From contig JAXLQV010000001.1 in the NCBI GenBank assembly GCA_046331465.1, forward strand, positions 1,984,001 to 2,048,000: a stretch of DNA of 64,000 nucleotides, written 5' to 3'. The position numbers and the translations under genes are program-made. Below are positions 44,380-52,434 of the stretch, piece by piece (positions within the stretch are counted from its first letter, which is position 1; each line of letters opens with the position of its first letter). The DNA comes from UBA5066 sp046331465. Its GTDB lineage: Bacteria > Acidobacteriota > Thermoanaerobaculia > UBA5066. Below the pieces are notes generated by a model. The model did not search any database. It was not told the origin of the DNA and saw only the letters and a list, made by a program, of their open reading frames with translations.

Positions 44380-44961
44380 TCAGGGGCGCGCGACGAAGCG
44401 GCGCAGGATCCCGTTCGCGCGGCGGGAGCCTTCGTCGATCCGGAACCTCGCCTTCAATACGGCCGCCTCGGTGTCGCGGTTCGGGTAGCAGCCCCCGGTG
44501 ACCCGCGTCCAGAGCGGCTGGAAGGCGTCCTGGAGAAGGGCATGGACCGAGAAGGTCGCCCGGACGTGCTCGAGCATCCGGAGCGTTCCCCCCGGGGCGA
44601 GGACGCGACGGACCTCGCCGAGGGCCCGGATCGGCTCGGAGACCGAGCAGAAGACGAGGCCGGAGACGACCGTGTCGAAGGCTCCGGAGCGGAAGGGGAG
44701 CCTCTCGGCGGCTCCGAGGACCAGGGGCGTCCCGGGGGAGCGGCGGCGCGCCGCCCGGAGCGTCTCGAGGCACGGGTCGAGGCCGACCGGCCGGGTTCCG
44801 TCCGCGAGGAGCGGGAGGTTCCGGCCCGTGCCGCAGCCGAGGTCGAGGACGCGTCCTTCGGCGCCCGCCGCGAGCCACCTCCGCCACCGCCCGAGGCCGG
44901 TCGCCTCGAGGAGGGCGACGCCCGCGTCGTAGAGCGCCGGGACCTGCTCGATTCCCCTCAC
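44380..44961 (-). CDS. Class I SAM-dependent methyltransferase, UbiE-like
   Basis: 193 residues. Motif I is GRVLDLGCGTGRNLPLLA, then PVGLDPCLETLRAARR, LVLGAAERLPFRSGAFDTVV (motif II) and LGEVRRVLAPGGTLRMLEHV (motif III). The tail FQPLWTRVTGGCYPNRDTE resembles that of small phospholipid or arsenite-type methyltransferases, but the substrate is not known. The GTG start is one base from the asparaginase stop, so the two are co-transcribed. Confidence 0.8.
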   Translation of the reverse strand: MRGIEQVPALYDAGVALLEATGLGRWRRWLAAGAEGRVLDLGCGTGRNLPLLADGTRPVGLDPCLETLRAARRRSPGTPLVLGAAERLPFRSGAFDTVVSGLVFCSVSEPIRALGEVRRVLAPGGTLRMLEHVRATFSVHALLQDAFQPLWTRVTGGCYPNRDTEAAVLKARFRIDEGSRRANGILRRFVARP

Positions 44962-44962
44962 G

Positions 44963-45451
44963 TCACGAGATCGTCTCGAAGACCCCGAGCCCCCGGTTCT
45001 TCCTCACGTCGTTCCAGGGGAAGACCATGCCGTTCATCGCGACGTAGACGCCGTGGGGGAGGACCTGGACGAACGAGAGCGCGCTGCCGAGGTTGAAGAG
45101 GCCGTCCGAGCTGCCGAAGGCGTAAGGGATCATGGCGCCCGTCAGGACGATCGTCTTCGGCAGCGCGGCCTGGCCGAGGACCTTCGCCGTCTCGGCCATC
45201 GTGTCGGTGCCGTGCGTGACGACGATCTGGTCCTCCTCCGACTTCCGGCAGACCTCCTTGATGATCTCGCGGTCGGAGTCGGACATCTCGAGGCTGTCGA
45301 CCATCATGACCGTCCGCACCCGCGTTTCGAGCCGGCAGCGGCCGAGCCTGAGCATCTCGTGGACGTGCGTGTCGTGGAAGTAGAGCTTCCCGGCCAGCTC
45401 GTCGTAGTCCTTGTCGAACGTGCCGCCGGTGATGAGGAGCTTGATCGCCAT
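44963..45451 (-). CDS. One-domain asparaginase-like protein
   Basis: 162 residues, about half of a normal L-asparaginase. It has LLITGGTFDKDYDE (first catalytic Thr), VVTHGTDTMAETAKVL (second catalytic Thr, with the Asp of THGTDT) and IVLTGAMIPYAFGSSDGLFN (the Lys-containing block is altered). The C-terminal domain that completes the active site in the dimer is absent. The reading frame is intact and ends in a coupled gene, so this looks like a natural short family rather than decay. Activity on asparagine or glutamine is uncertain. Confidence 0.75.
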   Translation of the reverse strand: MAIKLLITGGTFDKDYDELAGKLYFHDTHVHEMLRLGRCRLETRVRTVMMVDSLEMSDSDREIIKEVCRKSEEDQIVVTHGTDTMAETAKVLGQAALPKTIVLTGAMIPYAFGSSDGLFNLGSALSFVQVLPHGVYVAMNGMVFPWNDVRKNRGLGVFETIS

Positions 45452-45468
45452 CCGGGACCCCCGCGCGG

Positions 45469-45474
45469 ATCATA
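45469..45474 (-). promoter_or_regulatory. -10 box (TATGAT on the minus strand) for the asparaginase-like gene
   Basis: TATGAT lies 17 bases before the ATG at 45451, giving a very short leader of about ten bases. Confidence 0.45.
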
Positions 45475-45520
45475 GCGGTCGCAGCAGGGCTTTCCCGGAG
45501 CGGTGCGGGCCGGTTTCCAC

Positions 45521-45549
45521 TTGAACGAAGTGCCAATCTCCGCTACGTT
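45521..45549 (+). promoter_or_regulatory. Sigma-70-like promoter for the secreted unknown protein gene
   Basis: TTGAAC (45521-45526), a 17-base spacer and TACGTT (45544-45549) make a good -35/-10 pair. The predicted leader is about 50 bases and includes GGAGGAG before the ATG. Confidence 0.5.
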
Positions 45550-45607
45550 CCGGCAACTCGGGAGCGCGGGTTTCGGAGGGGGCCGGTGGCCCTCGGAGGA
45601 GAGGCAC

Positions 45608-46474
45608 ATGAGGGTTCTGAGGACGTTCGCCGCGGCCGTCGCGTTTCTCGCGCTTTCGGCCGGGGTTGCCGAGGCGCAGGGGAAGCCGGGCTCGTCGACG
45701 AAGCAGTTCAAGTTCAAGGGGGCGAAGGTCGAGACCGGGATGCTCTATTCCTACGTCCGCTCGAACCTGGAGCTGACGAAGGAGGGGAGCGTCCTCGTCT
45801 ACGTTCCGGACAAGAAGCGGGTCGAGATCTTCCGCGTGACCCCCGGTGTCGACGGCGGCCAGCTGCTGGTCGGCGAGATGAACTGGGACACCTACTCCCT
45901 CCGCCAGTTCGAGCTCTGGAAGGAAGGGAAGGACGGCAGCCGGACGCGGCAGGCGACCGGGACCTTCACGAACGAGACCTTCACGATGGCCGTGGAGGAC
46001 CCGTCGCTCTACCGCGGGGCGGCCGGGGCGACGACCTTCACCCTTCCCCTCGTCCAGCTCCCGACGCACATCTACAGCCTCGACTTCGTCACCCTCGGCC
46101 TCGCGCTCCGCCACTTCGCCGACGGCAAGGGCACGCCGGACGTCGGCGTCCTCGTCGAGAACCTAAAGGTCGGCCCCGCGAGCCCGAACTACCTCGTCTC
46201 GGCCGGCACGGTGAACGTCGCGTTCGTCGAGGAGGTCGACCGGGACGGGATCCCCTGCCTGAAGTACCAGGTCCGGGGTGCCGTCCTGGGCGACCAGGAG
46301 GGGCTCGTCTGGCTCAACAAGGACAAGGGGTACATCCAGGACGCCGAGGTCCCCGTGCCGCCGAGCGCCGACTGGCCCGACGTGAAGCTGACGATCCGGA
46401 GCGTCGAGAAGATCGCCGAGTCCGACTGGCCCGCCCGGCGCGCGCAGGAACTCGCCCGGAAGCCGGCGAAGTAG
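45608..46474 (+). CDS. Secreted protein of unknown function, 288 residues
   Basis: A signal peptide with cleavage after GVAEAQG (about residue 24) is followed by a beta-rich domain without Cys except one. Visible stretches are KQFKFKGAKVETGMLYSYVR, VLVYVPDKKRVEIFRVTPG, GTFTNETFTMAVED and VFAFVEEVDRDG-type strands near residue 205 (NVAFVEEVDRDGIPCLKYQV). The name of the family is not known to me. A GGAGGAG site seven bases before the ATG and a separate promoter show it is expressed on its own. It would act in the periplasm or outside. Confidence 0.75.
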   Translation: MRVLRTFAAAVAFLALSAGVAEAQGKPGSSTKQFKFKGAKVETGMLYSYVRSNLELTKEGSVLVYVPDKKRVEIFRVTPGVDGGQLLVGEMNWDTYSLRQFELWKEGKDGSRTRQATGTFTNETFTMAVEDPSLYRGAAGATTFTLPLVQLPTHIYSLDFVTLGLALRHFADGKGTPDVGVLVENLKVGPASPNYLVSAGTVNVAFVEEVDRDGIPCLKYQVRGAVLGDQEGLVWLNKDKGYIQDAEVPVPPSADWPDVKLTIRSVEKIAESDWPARRAQELARKPAK

Positions 46475-46479
46475 AAGTA

Positions 46480-46498
46480 GCCCGGCGGGGGGCCGGGC
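46480..46498. terminator. Bidirectional hairpin between convergent genes, no T-run
   Basis: GCCCGGC and GCCGGGC form a 7-base stem with a GGGGG loop, lying just between the stop codons at 46474 and 46502. It lacks a T-run. Confidence 0.5.
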
Positions 46499-46501
46499 CC
46501 C

Positions 46502-47797
46502 TCAGGGCGTCATCGGGAGGGCGAACGGCGGCTCCACGTGGAAGGTGAGCGCCGCGACCTCGGCGAGGGCGTTCCCGAGACGTTCCTCGTCGACCGGCTC
46601 GAGCGTGACGACGAACGGGAGCGCGGCCTTGTCCTTCCAGGGGGCCTGGAAGACCGCGTCGACGTTGATCCCGTGGCGGGCCAGGATCGCCGTCAGGTCG
46701 GCGAGGATGCCGGGCCGGTCGGCGACGACGAACCGGAGGCAGAACGGGGCGACGGAGTCGGCCGGGTACGCGGGCGCGCACGGTGCGAGCGGCCGGGCGG
46801 CGAAGGGGGGAAGCTCGGGGCGCGGCCCCGAGCGGGCGAGCTCGACGACGTCGGCGAGGACGGCCGTCGCCGTGGGGTCGCCCCCCGCGCCGCGGCCGGA
46901 GAAGACGAAGTCGCCGCCCCGCGCGGTCGTCACCTGCACCGCGTTGAACGGCCCGTCGAGCCGGGCGAGCATCGACTCGTTCGAGACGAGGTGGGTCCGC
47001 ACCGCGAGGAGGAGACGCCCGTCCGGGAGCCTCTGCGCCGTCCCGAGCTGCCGGGGAGTCCGGCCGAGCATCTGCGCGTAGACGAAGTCGACGGGGCGGA
47101 GGCGGGTGATCCCGTCCGTCCGGACGGCGGAGAGGGGAACGTCCTGGGCGAACGCCATCCGGGCGAGGAGCGCGAGCTTGCAGGCGGCGTCGGTCCCCTC
47201 GACGTCGGACGCCGGGTCGGCCTCGGCGTACCCGAGAGCCTGAGCCTCCGCGAGGACCTCGGCGTAGGGGCGCGACGTCCGGGCCATGCCGGTCAGGACG
47301 AAGTTCGAGGTCCCGTTCAGGATGCCGGAGACGGCGTCGATCCGGTCTCCCGCGAAGCTCTCGCGGAGGGCGCGGAGGATGGGGATGCCTCCGGCGACGG
47401 AAGCCTCGAACGCGAGCCCGGCGCCGCGCTCCCGGGCGAGCTCGGCGAGCTCGGTGCCGCGGGCCGCGAGGAGGAGCTTGTTCGCGGTGACGACGCTCTT
47501 GCCGGACTCGAGGGCGGCCACGACGAGCGAGCCGGCCGGCTCGAGCCCGCCGACGAGCTCGACGACGACGTCGACGTCGGGAGCGGTTGCGACGGCGAGG
47601 AGATCCTCGCCGACGCGGGCTCCCGCGGGGAGCCCCTCCGTGGGCCTCCGGTTAAGAGACCGGCTCGCGACGGCGACGAACCTCAGGTCGACGCCGAGGC
47701 GGCCGCGGAGCCGGGGGGCGTCGGCCTCCGCGAGGCGGACGAGCGCCTTGCCGACGGTGCCGTACCCGAGGAGACCGAGCCGGAGCGTGCCGCTCAC
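46502..47797 (-). CDS. hom: Homoserine dehydrogenase with ACT domain
   Basis: 431 residues. The NAD(P) domain starts LRLGLLGYGTVGKALVRLA, with VELVGGLEPAGSLV and VVTANKLLLA after it. The catalytic part has FEASVAGGIPILRALRES, GILNGTSNFVLTGM and ADPASDVEGTDAACKLALLA with the conserved Asp and Lys. The last 80 residues form an ACT domain (FVVADRPGILADLTAILARHGINVD) for allosteric control, probably by threonine. It makes homoserine from aspartate semialdehyde in the threonine/methionine pathway. The GTG start overlaps the hmgA stop. Confidence 0.93.
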   Translation of the reverse strand: MSGTLRLGLLGYGTVGKALVRLAEADAPRLRGRLGVDLRFVAVASRSLNRRPTEGLPAGARVGEDLLAVATAPDVDVVVELVGGLEPAGSLVVAALESGKSVVTANKLLLAARGTELAELARERGAGLAFEASVAGGIPILRALRESFAGDRIDAVSGILNGTSNFVLTGMARTSRPYAEVLAEAQALGYAEADPASDVEGTDAACKLALLARMAFAQDVPLSAVRTDGITRLRPVDFVYAQMLGRTPRQLGTAQRLPDGRLLLAVRTHLVSNESMLARLDGPFNAVQVTTARGGDFVFSGRGAGGDPTATAVLADVVELARSGPRPELPPFAARPLAPCAPAYPADSVAPFCLRFVVADRPGILADLTAILARHGINVDAVFQAPWKDKAALPFVVTLEPVDEERLGNALAEVAALTFHVEPPFALPMTP

Positions 47798-48954
47798 GAC
47801 CCGCTCCCCGTCCAGGAATCGTGGTAGCCGGCGAGCTCGAGCGAAAGCGCCTGCCCGGTCAGGCGGAGGGGGAGGAAGGTGTCGACCATCACGGCGAGCT
47901 CGTCCGTCGAGCGGGTCCCGATGGAGCCCTCGTACGCGCCGGGGTGGGGACCGTGCGGGATCCCCGCGGGGTGGAGGGAAAGGGCCTGCGGCCCGACGCC
48001 CCGGCGGCTCGTGAAGTTCCCGCGGACGTAGTAGATCAGCTCGTCGCAGTCGACCGACGAGTGCGGGTAGGGGCAGGGGATCGCCTCGGGGTGGGTGTCG
48101 GTCACGCGGGGGACGAAGGAGCAGACGAGCGCTCCGCGGGCCGCGAAGGTCGCGTGGATCGTCGGCGGGAGGTGGACGAGCCCCGTCTTCGGCTGGAACG
48201 AGAGGATCGGGAAGGCGAAGGGCCAGACCGTGCCGTCCCAGCCGACGACGTCGAACGGGGAGGCCGCGGGCTGGCGCCGGACGAACCGGTCCCCCTTCTT
48301 CACGAGGACGTCGCGCGGGCCGGGGCGCGGGCCGCGGAAGACGGGACGCCTGAAGTCGCGGTGCGTGAACGGCGCGTCCATCCGGAGCTGCCCGACGGGG
48401 TTCCGGAACTGGGCCGGCACGTGGAAGCCCCCGCGAAGCTCGAACGCGATGCCGGTGATCCTCTCGGAAACCCGCCAGCGGTGGACGACGCTCCGCGGGA
48501 CGAGGACGTAGTCGCCCGCCACGACGTCGAGGTCGCCGAACGGCGACTCGAGGGTGGCCGCGCCGGAGAAGACGTAGAGGAGGTCGTCGCCGTCCCCGTT
48601 CGCGAAGCCGCTCTCGGGAGCGGGCCCGGCCGCCGGGAGATCGAAGAGGGAGACGACGACGTCGGCGTTGCCGCAGACGGGCGTCCACCCTTCCGGCGCC
48701 CTGTCGCCGAGGACGAGGCGCCGGCGGAGCGGCGGCTCGTCCTCCCAGGCCGGCGCCTTCCGCTCGTGCGGCCCGGGCTCGGCCGGGCCGATGGCGCGGT
48801 CCGCCGCCGGCGAGGACTCGTGGTACAGGATCGAGAACTCGCCGTCGAAGCCGAGTCGCGTGAGGCACTCCTCGAAGCGGAGCGCACCGGCGGCCGATCG
48901 GAAGACGGTGTGCGGCTTCGCCGGCACCTCGCCGAGCTGCATCCGGTCGATCAT
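47794..48954 (-). CDS. hmgA: Homogentisate 1,2-dioxygenase
   Basis: 386 residues. The cupin-like iron site is visible as HSSVDCDELIYYVRGNF (His and Glu) and LHPAGIPHGPHPGAYEGS (second His), which are the conserved ligands of the family. WPFAFPILSFQPKTGLVHLP and THPEAIPCPYPHSS are other family blocks. The protein is shorter than the 430-450-residue human and Pseudomonas forms, as in many other bacterial homologues. It opens the ring of homogentisate, the product of the HPPD encoded immediately before it. One base separates its ATG from the HPPD stop. Confidence 0.88.
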   Translation of the reverse strand: MIDRMQLGEVPAKPHTVFRSAAGALRFEECLTRLGFDGEFSILYHESSPAADRAIGPAEPGPHERKAPAWEDEPPLRRRLVLGDRAPEGWTPVCGNADVVVSLFDLPAAGPAPESGFANGDGDDLLYVFSGAATLESPFGDLDVVAGDYVLVPRSVVHRWRVSERITGIAFELRGGFHVPAQFRNPVGQLRMDAPFTHRDFRRPVFRGPRPGPRDVLVKKGDRFVRRQPAASPFDVVGWDGTVWPFAFPILSFQPKTGLVHLPPTIHATFAARGALVCSFVPRVTDTHPEAIPCPYPHSSVDCDELIYYVRGNFTSRRGVGPQALSLHPAGIPHGPHPGAYEGSIGTRSTDELAVMVDTFLPLRLTGQALSLELAGYHDSWTGSGS

Positions 48955-48955
48955 G

Positions 48956-50119
48956 TCAGCCGACGACCTCGAGGGAGTCGGCCCCGGGGCGCTGCGCCGT
49001 CTCGATGGACTCGAAGAGGGCGCGGAAATTCCCGTAGCCGAAGCCCTTGTCCCCTTCGCGCTGGATCACCTCGTAGAAGAACGGGCCGGCCTTCTCGTCG
49101 CCGTAGAGGGCCCCGGCGTCCTGCATGAAGATCTGGAGCATGTAGCGGTCGTCCTTGCCGTCCACGAGGATGTGGTTGCGGCGGAGCGCCTGCATGTCCT
49201 CCTTCACGTTCGAGACCTTCACCGTCTCCAGCCGGGCCGGCAGGCGGTCGTAGTAGGCCGGTGGTGCGGTGAGGAACTTCACGCCCCGGTCCCGGAGGCT
49301 CTCGACGGCCGGGATGATCTCCTTGACGAGGAGGGCGACGTGCTGGACGCCGGCGCCGTGGTGGTCCTCGCAGAAGCGGTTGATCTGGCTGTCGCGGAAG
49401 AAGGGGCGCATCGGCTCGTTCGTCGCGAACTTGATCCCGCTCGACGGGTCGGCCATGACGATGGAGCGGAGACCCGACCCCGTCAGCTTCTTCCCGCCGT
49501 CGACCTCCGACGTGTGGAACTCGACGTCCCAGTAGCGGCTGAAACCGAGGACGTCGCGGTACCAGTTGACGACGGGGAGCATCGTGTACGCGTTCGACGT
49601 GACGTGGTCGATCGTCGCGAATCCGTGCGGGTTCTCGACCGGGGTCCCGTCTCCGACCGGCTCGAAGTCGGGGGCGAAGGTCGGGTAGCTCCCGCGGCGC
49701 TCGATGAACCGGAACGTGACGTCGTCGAGCGGCGTCGCGATGGAGAACGTCCGGAAGTAGCCGCCCCCCTCCTCGTGCGTCTGGACCTCGGAGAGGAACG
49801 TGGCTCCGCGGGGCTCGAGGAACCTCCACGCCGCGTCGACGTCGCGGACCCGGAACGCGAGGGAGGAGATGCCGTCGGGGTGGACCCGGAGCCAGCGGGC
49901 CGCGCGGGAGTCGGGGCGCGCGGGCGTCGACACGAGGACCCGGATCTGCCCGGCTCCGAAGACGCTCGCCTCCTCGCCCCCCTTCTCCACCTTCTCGCGG
50001 GAGGCACGGGCGACCTCCGTGAAGCCGAGCGCCTGCGCGTAGAAGCGGCGACTCCTCTCGAGGTCGTTCACGATGAAGTGGAACGAGTCGTACCCGACGA
50101 TGCCGAGGTCCTGGCTCAT
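48956..50119 (-). CDS. hppD: 4-hydroxyphenylpyruvate dioxygenase
   Basis: 387 residues, with two vicinal-oxygen-chelate repeats. The iron ligands are His172 (IDHVTSN), His260 (VQHVALLV) and Glu350 (FFYEVIQREGDKGFGYGNF). The last motif is the standard HPPD C-terminal block. It converts 4-hydroxyphenylpyruvate to homogentisate in tyrosine breakdown. A TAGAAT box lies seven bases upstream of the ATG. It is first in an operon with hmgA and hom. The later enzymes (maleylacetoacetate isomerase, fumarylacetoacetase) are not in this window. Confidence 0.95.
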   Translation of the reverse strand: MSQDLGIVGYDSFHFIVNDLERSRRFYAQALGFTEVARASREKVEKGGEEASVFGAGQIRVLVSTPARPDSRAARWLRVHPDGISSLAFRVRDVDAAWRFLEPRGATFLSEVQTHEEGGGYFRTFSIATPLDDVTFRFIERRGSYPTFAPDFEPVGDGTPVENPHGFATIDHVTSNAYTMLPVVNWYRDVLGFSRYWDVEFHTSEVDGGKKLTGSGLRSIVMADPSSGIKFATNEPMRPFFRDSQINRFCEDHHGAGVQHVALLVKEIIPAVESLRDRGVKFLTAPPAYYDRLPARLETVKVSNVKEDMQALRRNHILVDGKDDRYMLQIFMQDAGALYGDEKAGPFFYEVIQREGDKGFGYGNFRALFESIETAQRPGADSLEVVG

Positions 50120-50126
50120 GAGACGG

Positions 50127-50132
50127 ATTCTA
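50127..50132 (-). promoter_or_regulatory. -10 box (TAGAAT on the minus strand) for the HPPD operon
   Basis: TAGAAT is seven bases upstream of the ATG at 50119, as expected for a leaderless message. It faces the box at 50200-50205 across a 67-bp gap. Confidence 0.5.
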
Positions 50133-50199
50133 GAAGGGTTCCGGGGTGTCGCGGCGGGCTCGGAGACCGCCCCGGGCGACGGCCGGGAGCGGGGCTCCG

Positions 50200-50205
50200 T
50201 AGAAT
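50200..50205 (+). promoter_or_regulatory. -10 box (TAGAAT) for the recombinase gene
   Basis: TAGAAT is followed by six bases and the GTG at 50212, so +1 falls on the start codon. A TTGACA-like -35 is not seen at the expected distance. Confidence 0.5.
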
Positions 50206-50211
50206 CGGTTC

Positions 50212-51135
50212 GTGGACGAGTCCGGGAAGGAGGCCCCGCCGAGCGAGTTCTTCCTCCGCGACCTGCCCCTGTTCCTCGACCACCTCGCGGTCGAGAAGGG
50301 GCTGGCGGAGAACTCCCTGGTGGCGTACCGGCGGGACCTGGCGGACTTCGGCCGTCACCTCGACGAGGAGGGGCTCTCGGCGGGCGAGGTCGGGCGGGAC
50401 GACCTCGTCCGCTGGTTCGGGCTCCGCCGCTCCCGGGGCGCCTCGCCCCGGTCGATCGCGCGCGCCACGTCGGCGCTCCGCGGCTTCTTCCGGTTCCTGG
50501 CGGCCGAGAGACGGATCCCGGCCGACCCGACCTCGGGCCTCGAGAACCCGCGCCGGTGGATGACTCTCCCGAAGCTCCTCTCCCGCCAGGACGTCGACCG
50601 GCTCCTCGAGGCGCCCGACGTGGAGACGCCGAAGGGGATGCGCGACAAGGCGATGCTCGAGCTCCTCTACGCCTGCGGCGTCCGGGTCTCCGAGCTGGCG
50701 ACGCTGCGCCTCGCCTCGCTCCACCTCGCCGACGGGTTCCTCGTCGTGAAGGGGAAGGGGTCGAAGGAGCGGGTCGTCCCGATCGCGGATTCCTCGGCGC
50801 GCTGGGTCGGCCGGTGGATCGCCGGACCGAGGACGGCGAAGAAGGGGGCGTCGGGCCCCTGGCTCTTCCCGGGCGCCGGCGGGCGCCCCGTGACCCGGCA
50901 GACGGTCTTCCTCGCGCTCAAGGCGGCCGCGCGGAAGGCGGGCCTCGACCCGGAGCTCGTGTCGCCCCACGTCCTCAGGCACTCCTTCGCGACGCACCTC
51001 GTCGACGGCGAGGCGGACCTCCGGGCCGTCCAGATGATGCTCGGCCACGCGAGCATTGCGACGACGGAGGTCTACACGCACGTCTCCCGGGCCCGCGCTC
51101 GCAAGGTCTACGACCGGAGCCACCCGCGTGCGTAG
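50212..51135 (+). CDS. xerD: Tyrosine recombinase XerC/XerD
   Basis: 307 residues. The N-terminal SAM-like DNA-binding domain covers about residues 15-105. The catalytic domain contains Arg158 (ACGVRVSEL), Lys182 (KGKGSKERVVP), His253 and Arg256 (SPHVLRHSFATHL), His279 (MMLGHASI) and the nucleophile Tyr288 (TTEVYTHVS), so the set is complete. It resolves chromosome dimers at dif during division. The lack of nearby integron or phage genes and the length point to the housekeeping XerC/D rather than an integrase. XerC and XerD cannot be told apart here. Its end overlaps the transglycosylase by eight bases. Confidence 0.88.
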   Translation: MDESGKEAPPSEFFLRDLPLFLDHLAVEKGLAENSLVAYRRDLADFGRHLDEEGLSAGEVGRDDLVRWFGLRRSRGASPRSIARATSALRGFFRFLAAERRIPADPTSGLENPRRWMTLPKLLSRQDVDRLLEAPDVETPKGMRDKAMLELLYACGVRVSELATLRLASLHLADGFLVVKGKGSKERVVPIADSSARWVGRWIAGPRTAKKGASGPWLFPGAGGRPVTRQTVFLALKAAARKAGLDPELVSPHVLRHSFATHLVDGEADLRAVQMMLGHASIATTEVYTHVSRARARKVYDRSHPRA

Positions 51136-51841
51136 GACGCGCTTCGCCGTCCCCCTGTTCGTGGCGGGACTCCTCGTCCCGGCGCCGCCCCTCGACGCGG
51201 CCCTCGTCGTCCTCGAGGAGGGGCGGCACCTGAAGGTCACCGCGTTCGAGCTCGTCGGTGACGAGCGGATCCGGCTGACGCTCTGGGGAGGGGGAGAGAT
51301 CGTCCTCCCGATCGAGCGGGTCGAGAGGATCGTCGACGACGAGATCGACCCGAGGGACTTCCAGGCTCCCGCCGCACCGCCCGCGGCGACCGGGCGGCCG
51401 AAGATGTCGGTCCGCGCCTCGACGGGGCGGCCCCACGGCGCGCCAGCCCAGTTCGCCTCCCTCGTCGAGTCGGAGGCGGCCGCGAACCGCCTCGACCCGG
51501 CGCTCGTCGCGGCCGTCATCCGGGTCGAGTCGAACTGGCAGCCGCGCGCCGTCTCGCCGAAGGGGGCGCGGGGCCTCATGCAGCTCATGCCCGCGACCGC
51601 CCGCCGGCTCGGCGTGACGAAGGCGTTCGACCCGTCCCAGAACGTGAGAGGGGGAGCGCTCTACCTCTCCCGGCTCGCGGAGCGGTTCGGCGAGAACGAG
51701 GTCGAGAAGGTCCTCGCGGCCTACAACGCCGGCGAGGAGGCGGTGGAGACCTACGACGGCATCCCGCCCTACCGGGAGACGCGCGAGTACGTCCGGAAGG
51801 TGCTCGCGCTCTGGGCGGGTCCGCCCGCTGCGGGCTCCTGA
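51128..51841 (+). CDS. Secreted lytic transglycosylase (Slt family)
   Basis: 237 residues. A signal peptide (about 1-25) precedes a small beta domain (residues 26-75, with LVVLEEGRHLKVTAFELVGD) of the kind seen in soluble transglycosylases with an N-terminal DUF-like part. The SLT domain begins at about residue 110: LVAAVIRVESNWQPRAVSPKGARGL with catalytic Glu134, MQLMPATARRLG and VLAAYNAGEEAVETYDGIPP. It cuts peptidoglycan in the periplasm. The GTG start overlaps the recombinase end, so the two may be co-translated. Confidence 0.85.
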   Translation: MRRTRFAVPLFVAGLLVPAPPLDAALVVLEEGRHLKVTAFELVGDERIRLTLWGGGEIVLPIERVERIVDDEIDPRDFQAPAAPPAATGRPKMSVRASTGRPHGAPAQFASLVESEAAANRLDPALVAAVIRVESNWQPRAVSPKGARGLMQLMPATARRLGVTKAFDPSQNVRGGALYLSRLAERFGENEVEKVLAAYNAGEEAVETYDGIPPYRETREYVRKVLALWAGPPAAGS

Positions 51842-51853
51842 CCCGCTCCTCTC

Positions 51854-51859
51854 TATACT
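51854..51859 (+). promoter_or_regulatory. -10 box (TATACT) for the small membrane protein gene
   Basis: TATACT lies seven bases before the GTG at 51867, which leaves no leader. Confidence 0.5.
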
Positions 51860-51866
51860 CGCGGTC

Positions 51867-52427
51867 GTGTTCCGGACCGTTCGCGGCTTCCTGACGCTCG
51901 CGCCCCCCGTCTTCATCGCGGCGCTCCTCGCGTACCTCTCGGCGAAGCCCCGGGCGGTCGTCTCCTTCACCGTCTACCCGTTCCTCGCGGAGGTCCTCGG
52001 CTCGGGGCTCCCCCGGGCGGCGACGGCCCGCTTCGTCGTCGTGACGACGCTCTTCTTCATCGTCCCCTACCTCGTGACGGGGGTCCTGCTGTTCCTCGCG
52101 GACGTCGGCGCTTCCGCGGCCGCGTCGCTCTGGCGGAGGGAGCGGCCGGCCTCCTCGCCCGAGCGGCGGCCTGCCTCGCTCGCGCCCGAGGCCTTCTGGA
52201 CGCTCGTCGGGGCGTCGGTCGCCCTCGCGGCCGTCGCCGGGGCACGGCTTCCCGAGGTGGCGCACGGGGGAGAGCTCCCCGGGGGCGTCAACGTCGCCCC
52301 GGTGTTCGTCGCGGCGGTCCCATTCGCGGCGCTCGGCGGAGGTCTCGTCCTCGCGTTCCTGGCCTCCGTCCCGAGGGCCGTCGGGCGGCTCGCGAGGCGC
52401 GGGTCGGCGCCGGCGCGCGGGCTATGA
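51867..52427 (+). CDS. Integral membrane protein of unknown function, 186 residues
   Basis: The protein has about four hydrophobic segments (about 8-26, 57-82, 107-127 and 142-167) with short basic or Pro-rich loops between (SLWRRERPASSPERRPAS). No family motif is recognised. The gene ends within the TATGAT box of guaA, and it has its own box upstream. Its function is unknown. Confidence 0.55.
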   Translation: MFRTVRGFLTLAPPVFIAALLAYLSAKPRAVVSFTVYPFLAEVLGSGLPRAATARFVVVTTLFFIVPYLVTGVLLFLADVGASAAASLWRRERPASSPERRPASLAPEAFWTLVGASVALAAVAGARLPEVAHGGELPGGVNVAPVFVAAVPFAALGGGLVLAFLASVPRAVGRLARRGSAPARGL

Positions 52428-52428
52428 T
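52423..52428 (+). promoter_or_regulatory. -10 box (TATGAT) for guaA
   Basis: TATGAT overlaps the TGA stop of the preceding gene and is followed by exactly six bases and the GTG at 52435. The guaA message would start on its first codon. Confidence 0.55.
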
Positions 52429-52434
52429 CGCCGG

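Noticed and set aside
50212..51135. Phage or integron integrase
   Set aside because: The length and motif set fit the housekeeping XerC/D. There is no attachment site repeat, excisionase, phage or cassette gene nearby, and base composition matches the neighbours.
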